Assembly (NCBI RefSeq): GCF_022808775.1
Contig: NZ_JAKZLA010000003.1
Span: 310,001 to 374,000 of the forward strand
Length of the DNA stretch: 64,000 bases
DNA from: Geothrix terrae
GTDB taxonomy: Bacteria; Acidobacteriota; Holophagae; Holophagales; Holophagaceae
Direction: 5' to 3'
Below the pieces are notes generated by a model that had not been told where the DNA came from, searched no databases, and saw only the letters and a list, made by a program, of their open reading frames with translations. The position numbers were made by a program, and so were the translations under genes. This document shows positions 8,054-17,444 of the stretch, piece by piece; the stretch's first letter is position 1; each line of letters starts with the position of its first letter.

Positions 8054-9526
8054 ATGCGAGCATTCCGACCCGTTCCCCGCGAGCTCCAGGCCCGGCTCCG
8101 GGCCGCCTACCCCGATGCCCGCTGCGCCCTCGACCACCGGGACCCCTTCCAGCTGGTGGTGGCCACCATCCTCAGCGCCCAGTGCACGGACGCCCGGGTG
8201 AACCTCACCACGCCGGCCCTCTTCGCCCGCTTCCCCGACGCGGCCAGCCTGGCGGCGGCCCGCACGGAGGAGCTGGAGGGCCTCATCAAGTCCACGGGCT
8301 TCTTCCGCAACAAGGCGAAGAACCTCATCGGACTCGGGCAGGCCCTGATGGCGAAGCACGGCGGCCGGGTGCCCTCGGATCCCACCGAACTGGGCGCCCT
8401 GCCCGGCGTCGGGCAGAAGACCGCCAACGTGGTGCTGGCCAATGCCTTCGGCGTGCCAGCCCTGGCCGTGGATACCCACATCTTCCGGGTGGCACGGCGC
8501 CTGGGCCTGTCGAAGGCCACGACCCCCGAGAAGGTGGAAGCGGACCTCTGCCGCCTCTTCCCCCGGGAGGACTGGATCGAGCTGCACCACCAGCTCATCT
8601 TCCACGGGCGCCGCACCTGCGATGCCCGCCGCCCCGCCTGCGCCGCCTGCCCCCTGCTGGACCTCTGCCCCACGGGCCTGGGGCAGATCAAGGATCCGCA
8701 CCTGGGGGTGAAGCTGACCGCAGTTCCCAGGGGGGACACGCCTCGCCCTGCGGGGGCCCGGGGGAACCTCGCGAGCGAAGCAAGCAGGCGGTCTCCCCGG
8801 AGCGTGTCAGGACCGCAGCGCATCGTCAGCCTGGTGCCCTCCGTCACGGAGCTGTTGGTCCAGTGGGGCCTGGCGGCGCAGCTGGTGGGGCGCACGCGGT
8901 ACTGCATCGAGCCGAGGTGGATCCGCAACACGGTGCCCGCCGTGGGCGGCACCAAGAACCCGGATCTGGACTGCATCCGGGACCTGGCCCCGGACCTGGT
9001 GATCCTTGAGCGGGACGAGAACCCGAAGGAGGTCGCCGAGGCCCTCACGGCCCTGGGCATCCCCTGGCTGGCCTTGGAGATCCGGACCGTGAAGGACTGC
9101 GTGCGCGCCCTGCGCCAGCTGGGAGAGCGGCTCGGCGCCGTCGAGGCCGCCGAGGCCCGCGCCTCAGCGCTGGAGACCACCCTGAAGGGGCGCCGCCGCA
9201 GGGGTCTCCGCACCCTCGCCCTCATCTGGAAGGACCCCTGGATGAGTGCCGGGCCCGACACCTACGTGGGCGATCTCCTCCGGTCGGGGGGTCTGGTGCC
9301 CCTCGGTCCGGACCGCTACCCCTCGCTGACCGACGACGATCTGGCGGCCCTCGCGCCCGAGCTGATCCTCCTCCCCACCGAGCCCTACCACTTCAACCGC
9401 CGCCATCAGGCGGAGCTGCAGAAGCGTTTCCCGGGCGCGGAGGTGCGCGTGGTGGATGGCCAGGCCCTCACCTGGTACCTCAGCCGGACGGAGCAGGGCC
9501 TCGACCTGGTGCAGAGCTTCCGATAG
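8054..9526 (+). CDS. nth: Endonuclease III fused to BtuF/TroA-type metal- or cobalamin-receptor domain
   Basis: One continuous 490-residue frame. Residues 1-212 are endonuclease III, a base-excision-repair DNA glycosylase/AP lyase: helix-hairpin-helix with LPGVGQKTA, catalytic Lys122, Asp140 in VDTHIF, and the iron-sulphur cysteines Cys189, 196, 199 and 205 with C-x6-C-x2-C-x5-C spacing. Residues about 254-490 are a periplasmic-binding-type domain (RIVSLVPSVTELL, GRTRYC, VGGTKNPDLD, LAPDLVILERDEN), usually a separate protein. No signal peptide precedes it, so the second domain would be cytosolic. The linker (about 213-253) is low-complexity. An in-frame GTG at 8804 could start the second domain separately. 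Confidence 0.85.
   Translation: MRAFRPVPRELQARLRAAYPDARCALDHRDPFQLVVATILSAQCTDARVNLTTPALFARFPDAASLAAARTEELEGLIKSTGFFRNKAKNLIGLGQALMAKHGGRVPSDPTELGALPGVGQKTANVVLANAFGVPALAVDTHIFRVARRLGLSKATTPEKVEADLCRLFPREDWIELHHQLIFHGRRTCDARRPACAACPLLDLCPTGLGQIKDPHLGVKLTAVPRGDTPRPAGARGNLASEASRRSPRSVSGPQRIVSLVPSVTELLVQWGLAAQLVGRTRYCIEPRWIRNTVPAVGGTKNPDLDCIRDLAPDLVILERDENPKEVAEALTALGIPWLALEIRTVKDCVRALRQLGERLGAVEAAEARASALETTLKGRRRRGLRTLALIWKDPWMSAGPDTYVGDLLRSGGLVPLGPDRYPSLTDDDLAALAPELILLPTEPYHFNRRHQAELQKRFPGAEVRVVDGQALTWYLSRTEQGLDLVQSFR
8716..8818. repeat. Repeat-like insertion forming the linker of the Nth fusion
   Basis: The linker DNA is bounded by direct repeats GACCGCAG at 8716-8723 and 8811-8818, and inside these by inverted GACACGC (8735-8741) and GCGTGTC (8802-8808). 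The intervening sequence, rich in GCGAGCGAAGCAAGC-type words, reads as Arg/Ser/Pro-rich filler. This looks like a small intergenic repeat that landed in or between genes and left the frame open. Confidence 0.45.
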
Positions 9527-9558
9527 GGTGGTGGGCAATCCCCGCCGAGAGGTGTCCC

Positions 9559-10314
9559 GTGTCGCGTCCTCCGCTGAGCAGTCTTCTCCTGGCCCTCTCC
9601 TGCCTCTCCCTGGGCGCCCAGGGCGTGTTCAACAACGCCAACAGCCCTAGCGACCCCATCTGCCCGAGGGTCATGCAGGAGAAGACCGAGCTGAACTACA
9701 AGAGCCAGTACGGCCGCAACGGGGCGGACGCCTCCGCGGTCCGCTACTCCCAGCGGGGGGATCAGTTCTTCCCTCCGGCGGAACGGAAGGATGTCTCCGC
9801 CTTCGCCGCCTATGACGAGAAGAACAAGGGCATCTCCATCGCCAGCCTCAAGGGCAAGGTGGTGCTGGTGGGCCTCTGGAGCAAGAACTGCGACCCCTCC
9901 GCCAAGATGCTCCAGGAATTCGCCAGCCTTTATCCCAAGAAGGGCCAGTACGGCTTCGAGATCCTGGCGGTCAATTTCGATGAGAACCAGCAGGATAGCG
10001 GCATCGAGGGCGGCTGGCGGGCCATCCACAAGTTCATGAGCCGGAACCGCCAGTTCTTCGAGAGCAGCCACATGCCCGTCTTCACGCCGGGCCTCGGCAA
10101 AGAGGGCCCCTCCAACTTCATGGACACGGTCTACTCCGTGCCCGTGTTGTTCGTCGTGGACCGCCAGGGGAAGCTGGCCGAACTCCACATCGGCTACCAG
10201 GACGGCTTCGTGGGCCAGGCCGTGATGCGGGCCCTGCGGGAGCGGGTTGCTCCCCCAGCTCCAACTCCGGCCCCCGCCGTGCCGGCAGAGCCGGGTAAGC
10301 CCACTCAGCCGTGA
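9559..10314 (+). CDS. Exported redoxin/TlpA-like protein lacking a CxxC pair
   Basis: A 251-residue protein starting at GTG, with a signal peptide to about residue 20 (LLLALSCLSLGA) and a thioredoxin-like domain from about 90 (SLKGKVVLVGLWSKNC ... FEILAVNFDEN ... YSVPVLFVVDRQGKL). Where TlpA-type proteins have WCxxC, this one has N110-C111-D-P-S114, so the second cysteine is missing. That argues for a one-cysteine peroxiredoxin-like or a non-redox role. The tail is Pro/Ala-rich. It precedes a canonical TlpA protein by 54 nt, in the same direction. Confidence 0.7.
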   Translation: MSRPPLSSLLLALSCLSLGAQGVFNNANSPSDPICPRVMQEKTELNYKSQYGRNGADASAVRYSQRGDQFFPPAERKDVSAFAAYDEKNKGISIASLKGKVVLVGLWSKNCDPSAKMLQEFASLYPKKGQYGFEILAVNFDENQQDSGIEGGWRAIHKFMSRNRQFFESSHMPVFTPGLGKEGPSNFMDTVYSVPVLFVVDRQGKLAELHIGYQDGFVGQAVMRALRERVAPPAPTPAPAVPAEPGKPTQP

Positions 10315-10368
10315 CATCGTGAATCGAGGTATCCTGTCCGGCGAGCCTGACCACCCGCCGGAGGATCC

Positions 10369-11409
10369 ATGCCGCTGCCCCTGTTCTCCCTGATGATGGC
10401 GCTGCCCGCCCTCCAGGCACCCGCGCCCGTCCATGGAACCCAGGCCATCCTGGACGCCGCCAAGGCGAAAGCCAAGGCCGTGATGGAAGCGCGCGCCGCC
10501 TTCATGAAAGCCGGCGGCAACACCAAGGACTTCAAAGGCGACTGCGCCAAGGAGCTGGCGGACCTGGATGCGCGCCTGGCGGTCGAAAAAGCCCCGGAGC
10601 TGCGCCAGGCCATGCTGGTGAGCAAGCTGTTCCACCTCCAGCTGGCCAAGGCCGAGCCCACCTCGACCTTCCTGGCCCAGCTGAAGCAGGAGGTCCCGCC
10701 CACGGCCGCTGCCTGGAGCCTGGACCCGGGGCTGCTCACCGCCCGCGCCGAGGCCGATCCCAAGGGCTGGGACGCCTACGTGGCCGAGGCCCGGACGAAG
10801 CACGCCGACGCCGACCTCCGCCGCATCCTGCTCTTCGAGCACTTCTGGGAGCGCCTGGACGCCAAGGACGAAGCCGCCTGGAAGCCCGCCTTCGACGGCC
10901 TCCAGAGGGACTTCCCGGGCAGCCGCCAAGCCACGCTGGCCAAAGAGATCCTCGAAGCCGAGCTGAAGACCGGCCTCGGCCGGCCCGCCCCCGCCTTCAG
11001 CCTCAAGGCCCTGGGCGACCCGAAGACCACCTACACGCTGGCTACGTTCAAGGGCAAGTACCTGCTCATCGACTTCTGGGCCACCTGGTGCCCGCCCTGC
11101 CGCGCCGAGATGCCCTCCATGCACGCCGCCTGGGCCAGGTTCAAGACCAAGCCCTTCGAGATCCTCTCGCTCTCCTTCGACCGCCGCGTGGAGCACATCG
11201 CGCCCTTCCGGAAGCAGGCCGCCACACCCATGCCCTGGAAACACGCCTTCGTCGAGGGCGGGTTCCAGAACCCCGTGGCCGACGCCTACGGTGTGAAGGG
11301 CATCCCCAAGCCCCTGCTCATCGGACCCGATGGCAGGATCGTGGCCAGCGGCGCCCAGCTCCGCGGCGAGAACCTGGAGAAGACCCTGGAGACGTTCCTC
11401 GGGAAGTGA
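10369..11409 (+). CDS. TlpA-family thiol-disulfide oxidoreductase with helical N-terminal domain
   Basis: A 346-residue protein. A short hydrophobic N-terminus (about 1-18) suggests export. Residues 25-200 are an Ala/Lys/Glu-rich helical region of unknown role. Residues about 203-345 are a TlpA/thioredoxin domain (GRPAPAFSLKAL, YLLIDFWATW, active site Cys241-Pro-Pro-Cys244, cis-Pro region VKGIPKPLLIGPDGRIV). Such proteins reduce disulphides or haem-binding cysteines in the periplasm. The nearby DsbD could supply electrons; that link is inference. Confidence 0.85.
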   Translation: MPLPLFSLMMALPALQAPAPVHGTQAILDAAKAKAKAVMEARAAFMKAGGNTKDFKGDCAKELADLDARLAVEKAPELRQAMLVSKLFHLQLAKAEPTSTFLAQLKQEVPPTAAAWSLDPGLLTARAEADPKGWDAYVAEARTKHADADLRRILLFEHFWERLDAKDEAAWKPAFDGLQRDFPGSRQATLAKEILEAELKTGLGRPAPAFSLKALGDPKTTYTLATFKGKYLLIDFWATWCPPCRAEMPSMHAAWARFKTKPFEILSLSFDRRVEHIAPFRKQAATPMPWKHAFVEGGFQNPVADAYGVKGIPKPLLIGPDGRIVASGAQLRGENLEKTLETFLGK

Positions 11410-11421
11410 GGTCGGCTGGAG

Positions 11422-11451
11422 CCCCCATCTGAAGACTCCATATGGGGGTTT
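11422..11451 (+). terminator. Possible intrinsic terminator after the TlpA gene
   Basis: A stem CCCCCAT/ATGGGGG (11422-11428 with 11442-11448), 13-nt loop, followed by TTT. It sits just after the TlpA stop codon. The stem is short and the T-tract weak. Confidence 0.4.
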
Positions 11452-11512
11452 GCGGATTGACGATCCGGAGGTTATGTTCCCTGCATCTGGAGGTCCAGAG
11501 CCGGGGGATCCC

Positions 11513-12109
11513 ATGGCCACGCCTTCGTCAGCCCGCGTCGCCGGTGTGGCGCGCGGGGCGTTCGTCCTGCTCCTGGCCCTGCCGCTCCGCGGGCAGGAGC
11601 CGGCCCTGAGGCCCGATTGGGAGGGGTCCGTCGGGCTCTCCCTCGTCTGGGCGGACTACAAGCCAGCCTTCCCCGTCGCCGGGGCGCCGGATTCCCGCAC
11701 CACGGCCGGCTTCACGATCTACGGCGGCGGGCGCTGGCGCCGGACCTGGGGGTTCGAGGTGGACCAGACCTTGTACGGGGACTTCACGGTGATCGCGGGA
11801 GGAGTTCCCGAGGACCGGGACGTCTGCACCACCAGCCTCACAGGCATGGCCTGGCTCCCCCTCGGCGGCTCCGCGTCCGCCTATGCCCGCGCCGGCGTGG
11901 CCTACTGGACCGCCACCAAAGGCGAGGGCTACGTCTTCCTCGCGGATACGGACGAGACTGCCACCTCGGGCTTCACCCCCCACCTCGGCCTCGGGGTCGA
12001 GGTGCCGCTCGGAAAGCAGTGGCTCCTGCGCCTGGACGGGAGCCTGTTCCCCCGGGTGCTGTCCCATCGCCTCATCCGCGTGAGCGCGGGCGCGGCCTGG
12101 CGCTTCTAG
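11513..12109 (+). CDS. Outer-membrane beta-barrel protein
   Basis: A 198-residue protein with a signal peptide (hydrophobic stretch ending near PLRGQE, about residue 29). Amphipathic strands follow: WEGSVGLSLVWADY, GFTIYGGGRWRRTWGFEV, ASAYARAGVAYWTA, FTPHLGLGVEVPLG. The final strand ends in Phe (AGAAWRF), the usual signature for Bam-mediated outer-membrane insertion. Size fits an eight-stranded barrel of the OmpA/opacity-like kind. Convergent with dsbD, 16 nt apart. Specific function unknown. Confidence 0.7.
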   Translation: MATPSSARVAGVARGAFVLLLALPLRGQEPALRPDWEGSVGLSLVWADYKPAFPVAGAPDSRTTAGFTIYGGGRWRRTWGFEVDQTLYGDFTVIAGGVPEDRDVCTTSLTGMAWLPLGGSASAYARAGVAYWTATKGEGYVFLADTDETATSGFTPHLGLGVEVPLGKQWLLRLDGSLFPRVLSHRLIRVSAGAAWRF

Positions 12110-12125
12110 ACGAGGCCGGCTCCCG

Positions 12126-13871
<1,746 letters not shown>

Positions 13872-13963
13872 GGACACTCCTGGCGTGCCGTGGGGCACGC
13901 TCCATGATCCCCTGGGCAGACCGCCCTCCGCCAGCGGCCACTGCGCTGGCAGGGGCCTGGCGG

Positions 13964-14440
13964 TCAGGACAGGCCGCCTGCGGCCCGCTGGACGAAGTTC
14001 TGGAGGCCCATCTGCCCGATGAGGTCGAGCTGAGTCTCCAGCCAGTCCACGTGTTCCTCTTCGCTCTCCAGGATGTCCTGGGCGAGGTCGCGGCTCACGT
14101 AGTCCCGGATGCCTTCGGCATAGGCGATGGTCTCGCGCAGGTCCTTCATGGCGTCCATCTCCAGCGCCAGGTCGCCCTCCAGGACCTCCTTGGGATTCTG
14201 GCCGATGCGCAGCTTGTGCAGGTCCTGCATGGAGGGCAGGCCTTCGAGGAAGAGGATCCGCTCGATGAGCCGGTCCGCGTGCTTCATCTCGTCGATGGAT
14301 TCCCGGTACTCGTGCTCCCCCAGCTCCTTCAGGCCCCAGTTGCGGCACATGCGGGCGTGGAGGAAATACTGGTTGATGGCCGTGAGTTCGTTGCGGAGGA
14401 GCCGGTTCAGGTGCTGGATGAGGGTCGCATCGCCTTGCAT
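13964..14440 (-). CDS. bfr: Bacterioferritin
   Basis: A 158-residue iron-storage protein, the usual length, forming a haem-containing 24-subunit cage in the cytosol. Ferroxidase ligands are visible in [11 protein letters not shown] (Glu), IDEMKHAD (Glu-Met-Lys-His), [10 protein letters not shown] (Glu) and [10 protein letters not shown] (Glu and His). The Met of DEMKH is the haem-ligand position. It lies 59 nt downstream of a bacterioferritin-associated ferredoxin in the same direction, the classic store-and-release pair. Confidence 0.95.
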   Translation of the reverse strand: MQGDATLIQHLNRLLRNELTAINQYFLHARMCRNWGLKELGEHEYRESIDEMKHADRLIERILFLEGLPSMQDLHKLRIGQNPKEVLEGDLALEMDAMKDLRETIAYAEGIRDYVSRDLAQDILESEEEHVDWLETQLDLIGQMGLQNFVQRAAGGLS

Positions 14441-14499
14441 GGGGCCTCCCCTGGAAAGGCCCTCACCATAGCCACCTTTGCCGGTTCTTCACAAGGATT

Positions 14500-14820
14500 T
14501 CAGCCGGCCTTGGCGACCTCCGCCGGCGGGCCCCAGGCCGGGTCCGAAGTCGGTCCCCAGGTCGGGCGACAGCGGCCCCGACAGCCCCAGGGCGTGGCCC
14601 TGAGATCCCGAGCGGGATCCAGGGCGGGATCCAAGGCCACCCCCACCGGTTCCCCGGCCCGGATGGCCAGCACCGCCTCGGCCATGGCCCCCAGGCAGCG
14701 CCCGCAGTCCGGCTTGGCCTCCAGGGCCTCGAAGACCGCCTTCACCGATGCCGCGCCACGCTCCCGCACGGCCCAGACAACCTGGTCCTCCGTGATGGCG
14801 TTGCAGACGCAGAGATACAT
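14500..14820 (-). CDS. bfd: Bacterioferritin-associated ferredoxin (BFD-like [2Fe-2S] protein)
   Basis: A 106-residue protein. Residues 1-52 are a complete BFD domain with four cluster cysteines at 4, 6, 39 and 42 (CVC ... CGRC), which accepts electrons to release iron from bacterioferritin. The remaining 50 or so residues are an unusual Pro/Trp/Gly-rich extension with an extra CRGRC-like pair; ordinary BFD proteins stop at about 60-75 residues. The extension's DNA contains small repeats (GCGGGATCCA twice, about 14620-14640). Upstream of bfr. Confidence 0.88.
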   Translation of the reverse strand: MYLCVCNAITEDQVVWAVRERGAASVKAVFEALEAKPDCGRCLGAMAEAVLAIRAGEPVGVALDPALDPARDLRATPWGCRGRCRPTWGPTSDPAWGPPAEVAKAG

Positions 14821-14927
14821 GCCCGACCTCAGGAATCAATTCTAGGCAAAAGAGAAAGAGTCTCAATATTGAATTGTGTGACCTCCGCCACAACCTCCGC
14901 CCACGTCGGCTCGATTAGGCTGGAACC
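14821..14927. promoter_or_regulatory. Divergent promoter region between bfd and HD-hydrolase gene, AT-rich
   Basis: The block 14834-14878 is strikingly AT-rich for this genome. On the bfd strand it includes TTGAGACTCTTTCTC, loosely similar to an iron-regulated (Fur) operator as often found before bfd. The match is weak, and no -35/-10 pair is certain. Confidence 0.3.
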
Positions 14928-15599
14928 ATGACGCCGAGCCCCGCCTTCCCCTGGTCCGCCCCCCTGCTGGCGCGCCTGCGGGCCCACCTGGCCGCCGAGC
15001 CCTTCCCCCGGGATGCCGCCCATGACCTGGGCCACATCCTGCGGGTGGCGCGACTGGCGGGCGCCTTGGCCGTCGAGGAGGGGGCCGATGCCGAGGTCTG
15101 CCTGGCCGCGGCCCTGCTCCACGACCTGGTCTACCGCCCCAAGAACCACCCGGAGTCGCCCCTCACCGCCCGCCTGGCCGCGGACCTGGTGCCCCGGTGG
15201 TGCCAGGAGACGCCGGGGCTGGAGACGAAGGCGGAGGCCATCGCCGCCGCGGTGGCCACCCACAGCTGGAGCGGGGGCCAGGCGCCTGGCAGCCTGGAGG
15301 CCGCCGTGCTGCAGGACGCCGACCGCCTGGAGGCCCTGGGCGCCATCGGCATCGCCCGGGTCTTCGCCACGGGCGCCAGCTTCGGGGCCGGCCTCTGGCA
15401 CCCGGAGGACCCCTGGGCCGAGGGCCGCGACCTGGATGACAAGGCCTGGAGCCTCGATCACTTCGAGCGCAAGCTCCTCAAGCTGGCCGCCGGCATGACC
15501 ACCGCCGCGGGGCGCCGCCGCGCCGGGGCCCGCCAGGCGGTCATGACGGCCTACCTGGCCGCCCTCCGCGCGGAGCTCGGGCCGACAGCCGAGCCCTGA
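14928..15599 (+). CDS. HD-domain metal-dependent phosphohydrolase (YedJ-like)
   Basis: A 223-residue protein with the HD signature in order: His36 (HDLGHILRVARLA), His65-Asp66 (ALLHDLVY), a further His in AVATHSW, and Asp in LQDADRLEALGAIGIAR. The YRPKNHPESP and DADRLEALGAIGI segments match the small uncharacterised YedJ-like HD proteins. The likely chemistry is hydrolysis of a phosphomonoester or nucleotide; the substrate is unknown. Divergent from bfd. Confidence 0.85.
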   Translation: MTPSPAFPWSAPLLARLRAHLAAEPFPRDAAHDLGHILRVARLAGALAVEEGADAEVCLAAALLHDLVYRPKNHPESPLTARLAADLVPRWCQETPGLETKAEAIAAAVATHSWSGGQAPGSLEAAVLQDADRLEALGAIGIARVFATGASFGAGLWHPEDPWAEGRDLDDKAWSLDHFERKLLKLAAGMTTAAGRRRAGARQAVMTAYLAALRAELGPTAEP

Positions 15600-15648
15600 C
15601 CGCCGTTCCTCATGTCCGCAGTCCCATGGCCGATAGCTATACTCAGCC

Positions 15649-15999
15649 ATGCCCTTCACCCTCTCCCTCCGACGCCCCTTCGTGGCCGATCATTTCCACA
15701 ACCTTCCTGGATTCCAGGAGGATCGGCATGGGCACAACTGGGAGGTCGAGGCCACCGTCGAACTGGCCTCCGAGGCCGATGAGACCGCCTTCGCCAAGGC
15801 CCTGGACGCCTGGCTGGAAGCGGTGGACTACCACCTGCTGAACACCCTTCCCCCGCTGGAGGGGAGGAACCCCACCGCGGAGGTCCTGGCCGAGTGGGCC
15901 TTCGAGCACCTGCGGGAGGCGGATCTGCAGCCGCGCAGCGTGAGGATCCGGGAAAAGGCCAACTACTGGGCGCTCTGCCGGGGAGACGCCACGTCATGA
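15649..15999 (+). CDS. 6-pyruvoyltetrahydropterin synthase/QueD-family protein without the usual catalytic Cys
   Basis: A 116-residue T-fold protein. The zinc histidines are present (His15/His17 region, then His27 and His29 in RHGHNW), as are the VDYHLLN segment and the Glu of NPTAEVLAEW. The family's catalytic cysteine, four residues before HGH, is Gln23 here, followed by Glu24. Some family members acting in folate rather than queuosine synthesis replace this Cys, so the function may differ from QueD. It overlaps the next gene by 4 nt (ATGA). Confidence 0.75.
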   Translation: MPFTLSLRRPFVADHFHNLPGFQEDRHGHNWEVEATVELASEADETAFAKALDAWLEAVDYHLLNTLPPLEGRNPTAEVLAEWAFEHLREADLQPRSVRIREKANYWALCRGDATS

Positions 16000-17396
16000 G
16001 ACCCGCCCGCAGGCCAGGTCTGGGCCCAAGTCTGCGGATGGGCGCGCGCACGGGCCTGTTCCCGGGTCTGCTCCTGGGGATGTTCCTGGCCTTGGCGGGC
16101 TGCGGGCGCCAAGCGGCCCGGGAGGCGGCCTCGCGGCCCGCTCCCCCGCCCAGGCCCGCCACCTCGGCCCGGAAGGACTGGTCCTGGCGCCCGGTGGGGG
16201 GGCTGGCCATCCTGGAGGGCGAGCTGGCCACCCCCGCGGAGCTGGTGCTGGAGGGGCGGTCCATCCGGGAGGCCCGCTTCGCCGAGGCCGGTCCGGTGCG
16301 CTGGGAGCTGTTCCGGCCCCCCGTGGGCGAGACCGCCCTGCTGCGCACCGGCTCCGGCCAGATCCTGGCCCGCTTCGAGTTCGTGCTGCCTCCGCCGGCC
16401 AGGGTCGCGCCGCCCATGAAACCCGGCACCCGCGCCGCTTCCACGATCCCCCCCAAGGCGCGGCGGGCCGAACCGCCGGCCGGAGCCCGAGTGGCAGCCG
16501 CCGTCCCGCCGGCCCGGCCTCTGAAAGCCGTGCCTGGATCGCCCGCCCCGGCCCCGGACCGGGCCATCCCCCTTCCGAGCCCCGCTCCGCTCATCTTTCC
16601 CCGAGCCGCCGCGCCCGCGCCAGGCCCCGGCCCCTGGCCCGGCATGGGCGAGGCGCTCAACCTCACCCGCGGCCCCGGGGGACAGAAGCGGCTGCTGCTC
16701 AGCTTCGACGGCGGCTCCAACGCCGAGGTCGCCACTGAGATCCTCGACACCCTGAAAGCCCGGGGCGTGCACACCACCATCTTCCTCACAGGCGCCTTCA
16801 TCCAGCACTTCCCGGCCCTGGTGAAGCGCATGGCGGCCGAAGGTCACGAGCTGGGCAACCACACCATGAACCATCCCCACTTCGCGCCGGGCATGAAGCG
16901 CGATCCCAAGTGGACCAAGGAGCGGGTGCAGCGGGAGCTCCTGGAAGCGGATGCGGCCCTGGTGCGCCTCCTCGGCCGCCCCATGGACCCCTACTGGCGG
17001 GCGCCCTACGGCGAGCAGACCGCCGAGATCCGCCGCTGGGCCGAGGAGCTGGGCTACCGCCACGTGGGCTGGAGCGAGGGCGCGGACACCCTGGACTGGG
17101 CCACGCCGAAGGAGCGCCGCCTGTACCGGAGCGGCGACGCCATCCTCCAGCGCCTCAGGCAGCGTCTGGACCGCGACGGCGACGGCCTCATCGTGCTCAT
17201 GCACCTGGGGTCGGAGCGGGTCGAGAAGGACCGGCCCTCCGCGGGGCTGGGAGCCTTCATGGACCGCGCACAGCGGGAAGGCTGGGCCTTCGTGCCGGCC
17301 AGCGCCTTCCTGCATGATCTCGGCAAGCCCGTCTGGAACCCGCAGCTGCGCCTGGCCTTCCTGCAGCCTCCGGCCCCCGCGCCCCAGGCCCGCTGA
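15996..17396 (+). CDS. Polysaccharide deacetylase (NodB-domain) lipoprotein
   Basis: A 466-residue protein anchored by a lipoprotein signal (Cys36, LALAGC). Residues 45-130 form a small domain, 135-220 a Pro/Ala-rich linker, and about 230-440 a NodB deacetylase domain. Motifs are SFDGG (Asp238), His289-x3-His293 (GNHTMNHP), and Arg335 in WRAPYG. The usual second Asp of the FDDG motif is Gly239, as in some family members with altered metal binding. Likely removes acetyl groups from peptidoglycan or another glycan in the periplasm. An in-frame ATG at 16038 is an alternative start. Confidence 0.85.
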   Translation: MRPARRPGLGPSLRMGARTGLFPGLLLGMFLALAGCGRQAAREAASRPAPPPRPATSARKDWSWRPVGGLAILEGELATPAELVLEGRSIREARFAEAGPVRWELFRPPVGETALLRTGSGQILARFEFVLPPPARVAPPMKPGTRAASTIPPKARRAEPPAGARVAAAVPPARPLKAVPGSPAPAPDRAIPLPSPAPLIFPRAAAPAPGPGPWPGMGEALNLTRGPGGQKRLLLSFDGGSNAEVATEILDTLKARGVHTTIFLTGAFIQHFPALVKRMAAEGHELGNHTMNHPHFAPGMKRDPKWTKERVQRELLEADAALVRLLGRPMDPYWRAPYGEQTAEIRRWAEELGYRHVGWSEGADTLDWATPKERRLYRSGDAILQRLRQRLDRDGDGLIVLMHLGSERVEKDRPSAGLGAFMDRAQREGWAFVPASAFLHDLGKPVWNPQLRLAFLQPPAPAPQAR

Positions 17397-17444
17397 GCGC
17401 CGCGCCCCTGGGCTACACTGAAGCCCAGACACCTTGGAGGCGCG

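Noticed and set aside
8804-9526. Separate receptor gene starting at GTG 8804
   Set aside because: Not excluded, but no stop separates it from nth, so the fused reading is the direct one; kept as an alternative in the finding.
9406-11520. Long minus-strand open frame opposite the redoxin and TlpA genes
   Set aside because: Antisense shadow of genes with signal peptides and active-site motifs; no motif of its own.
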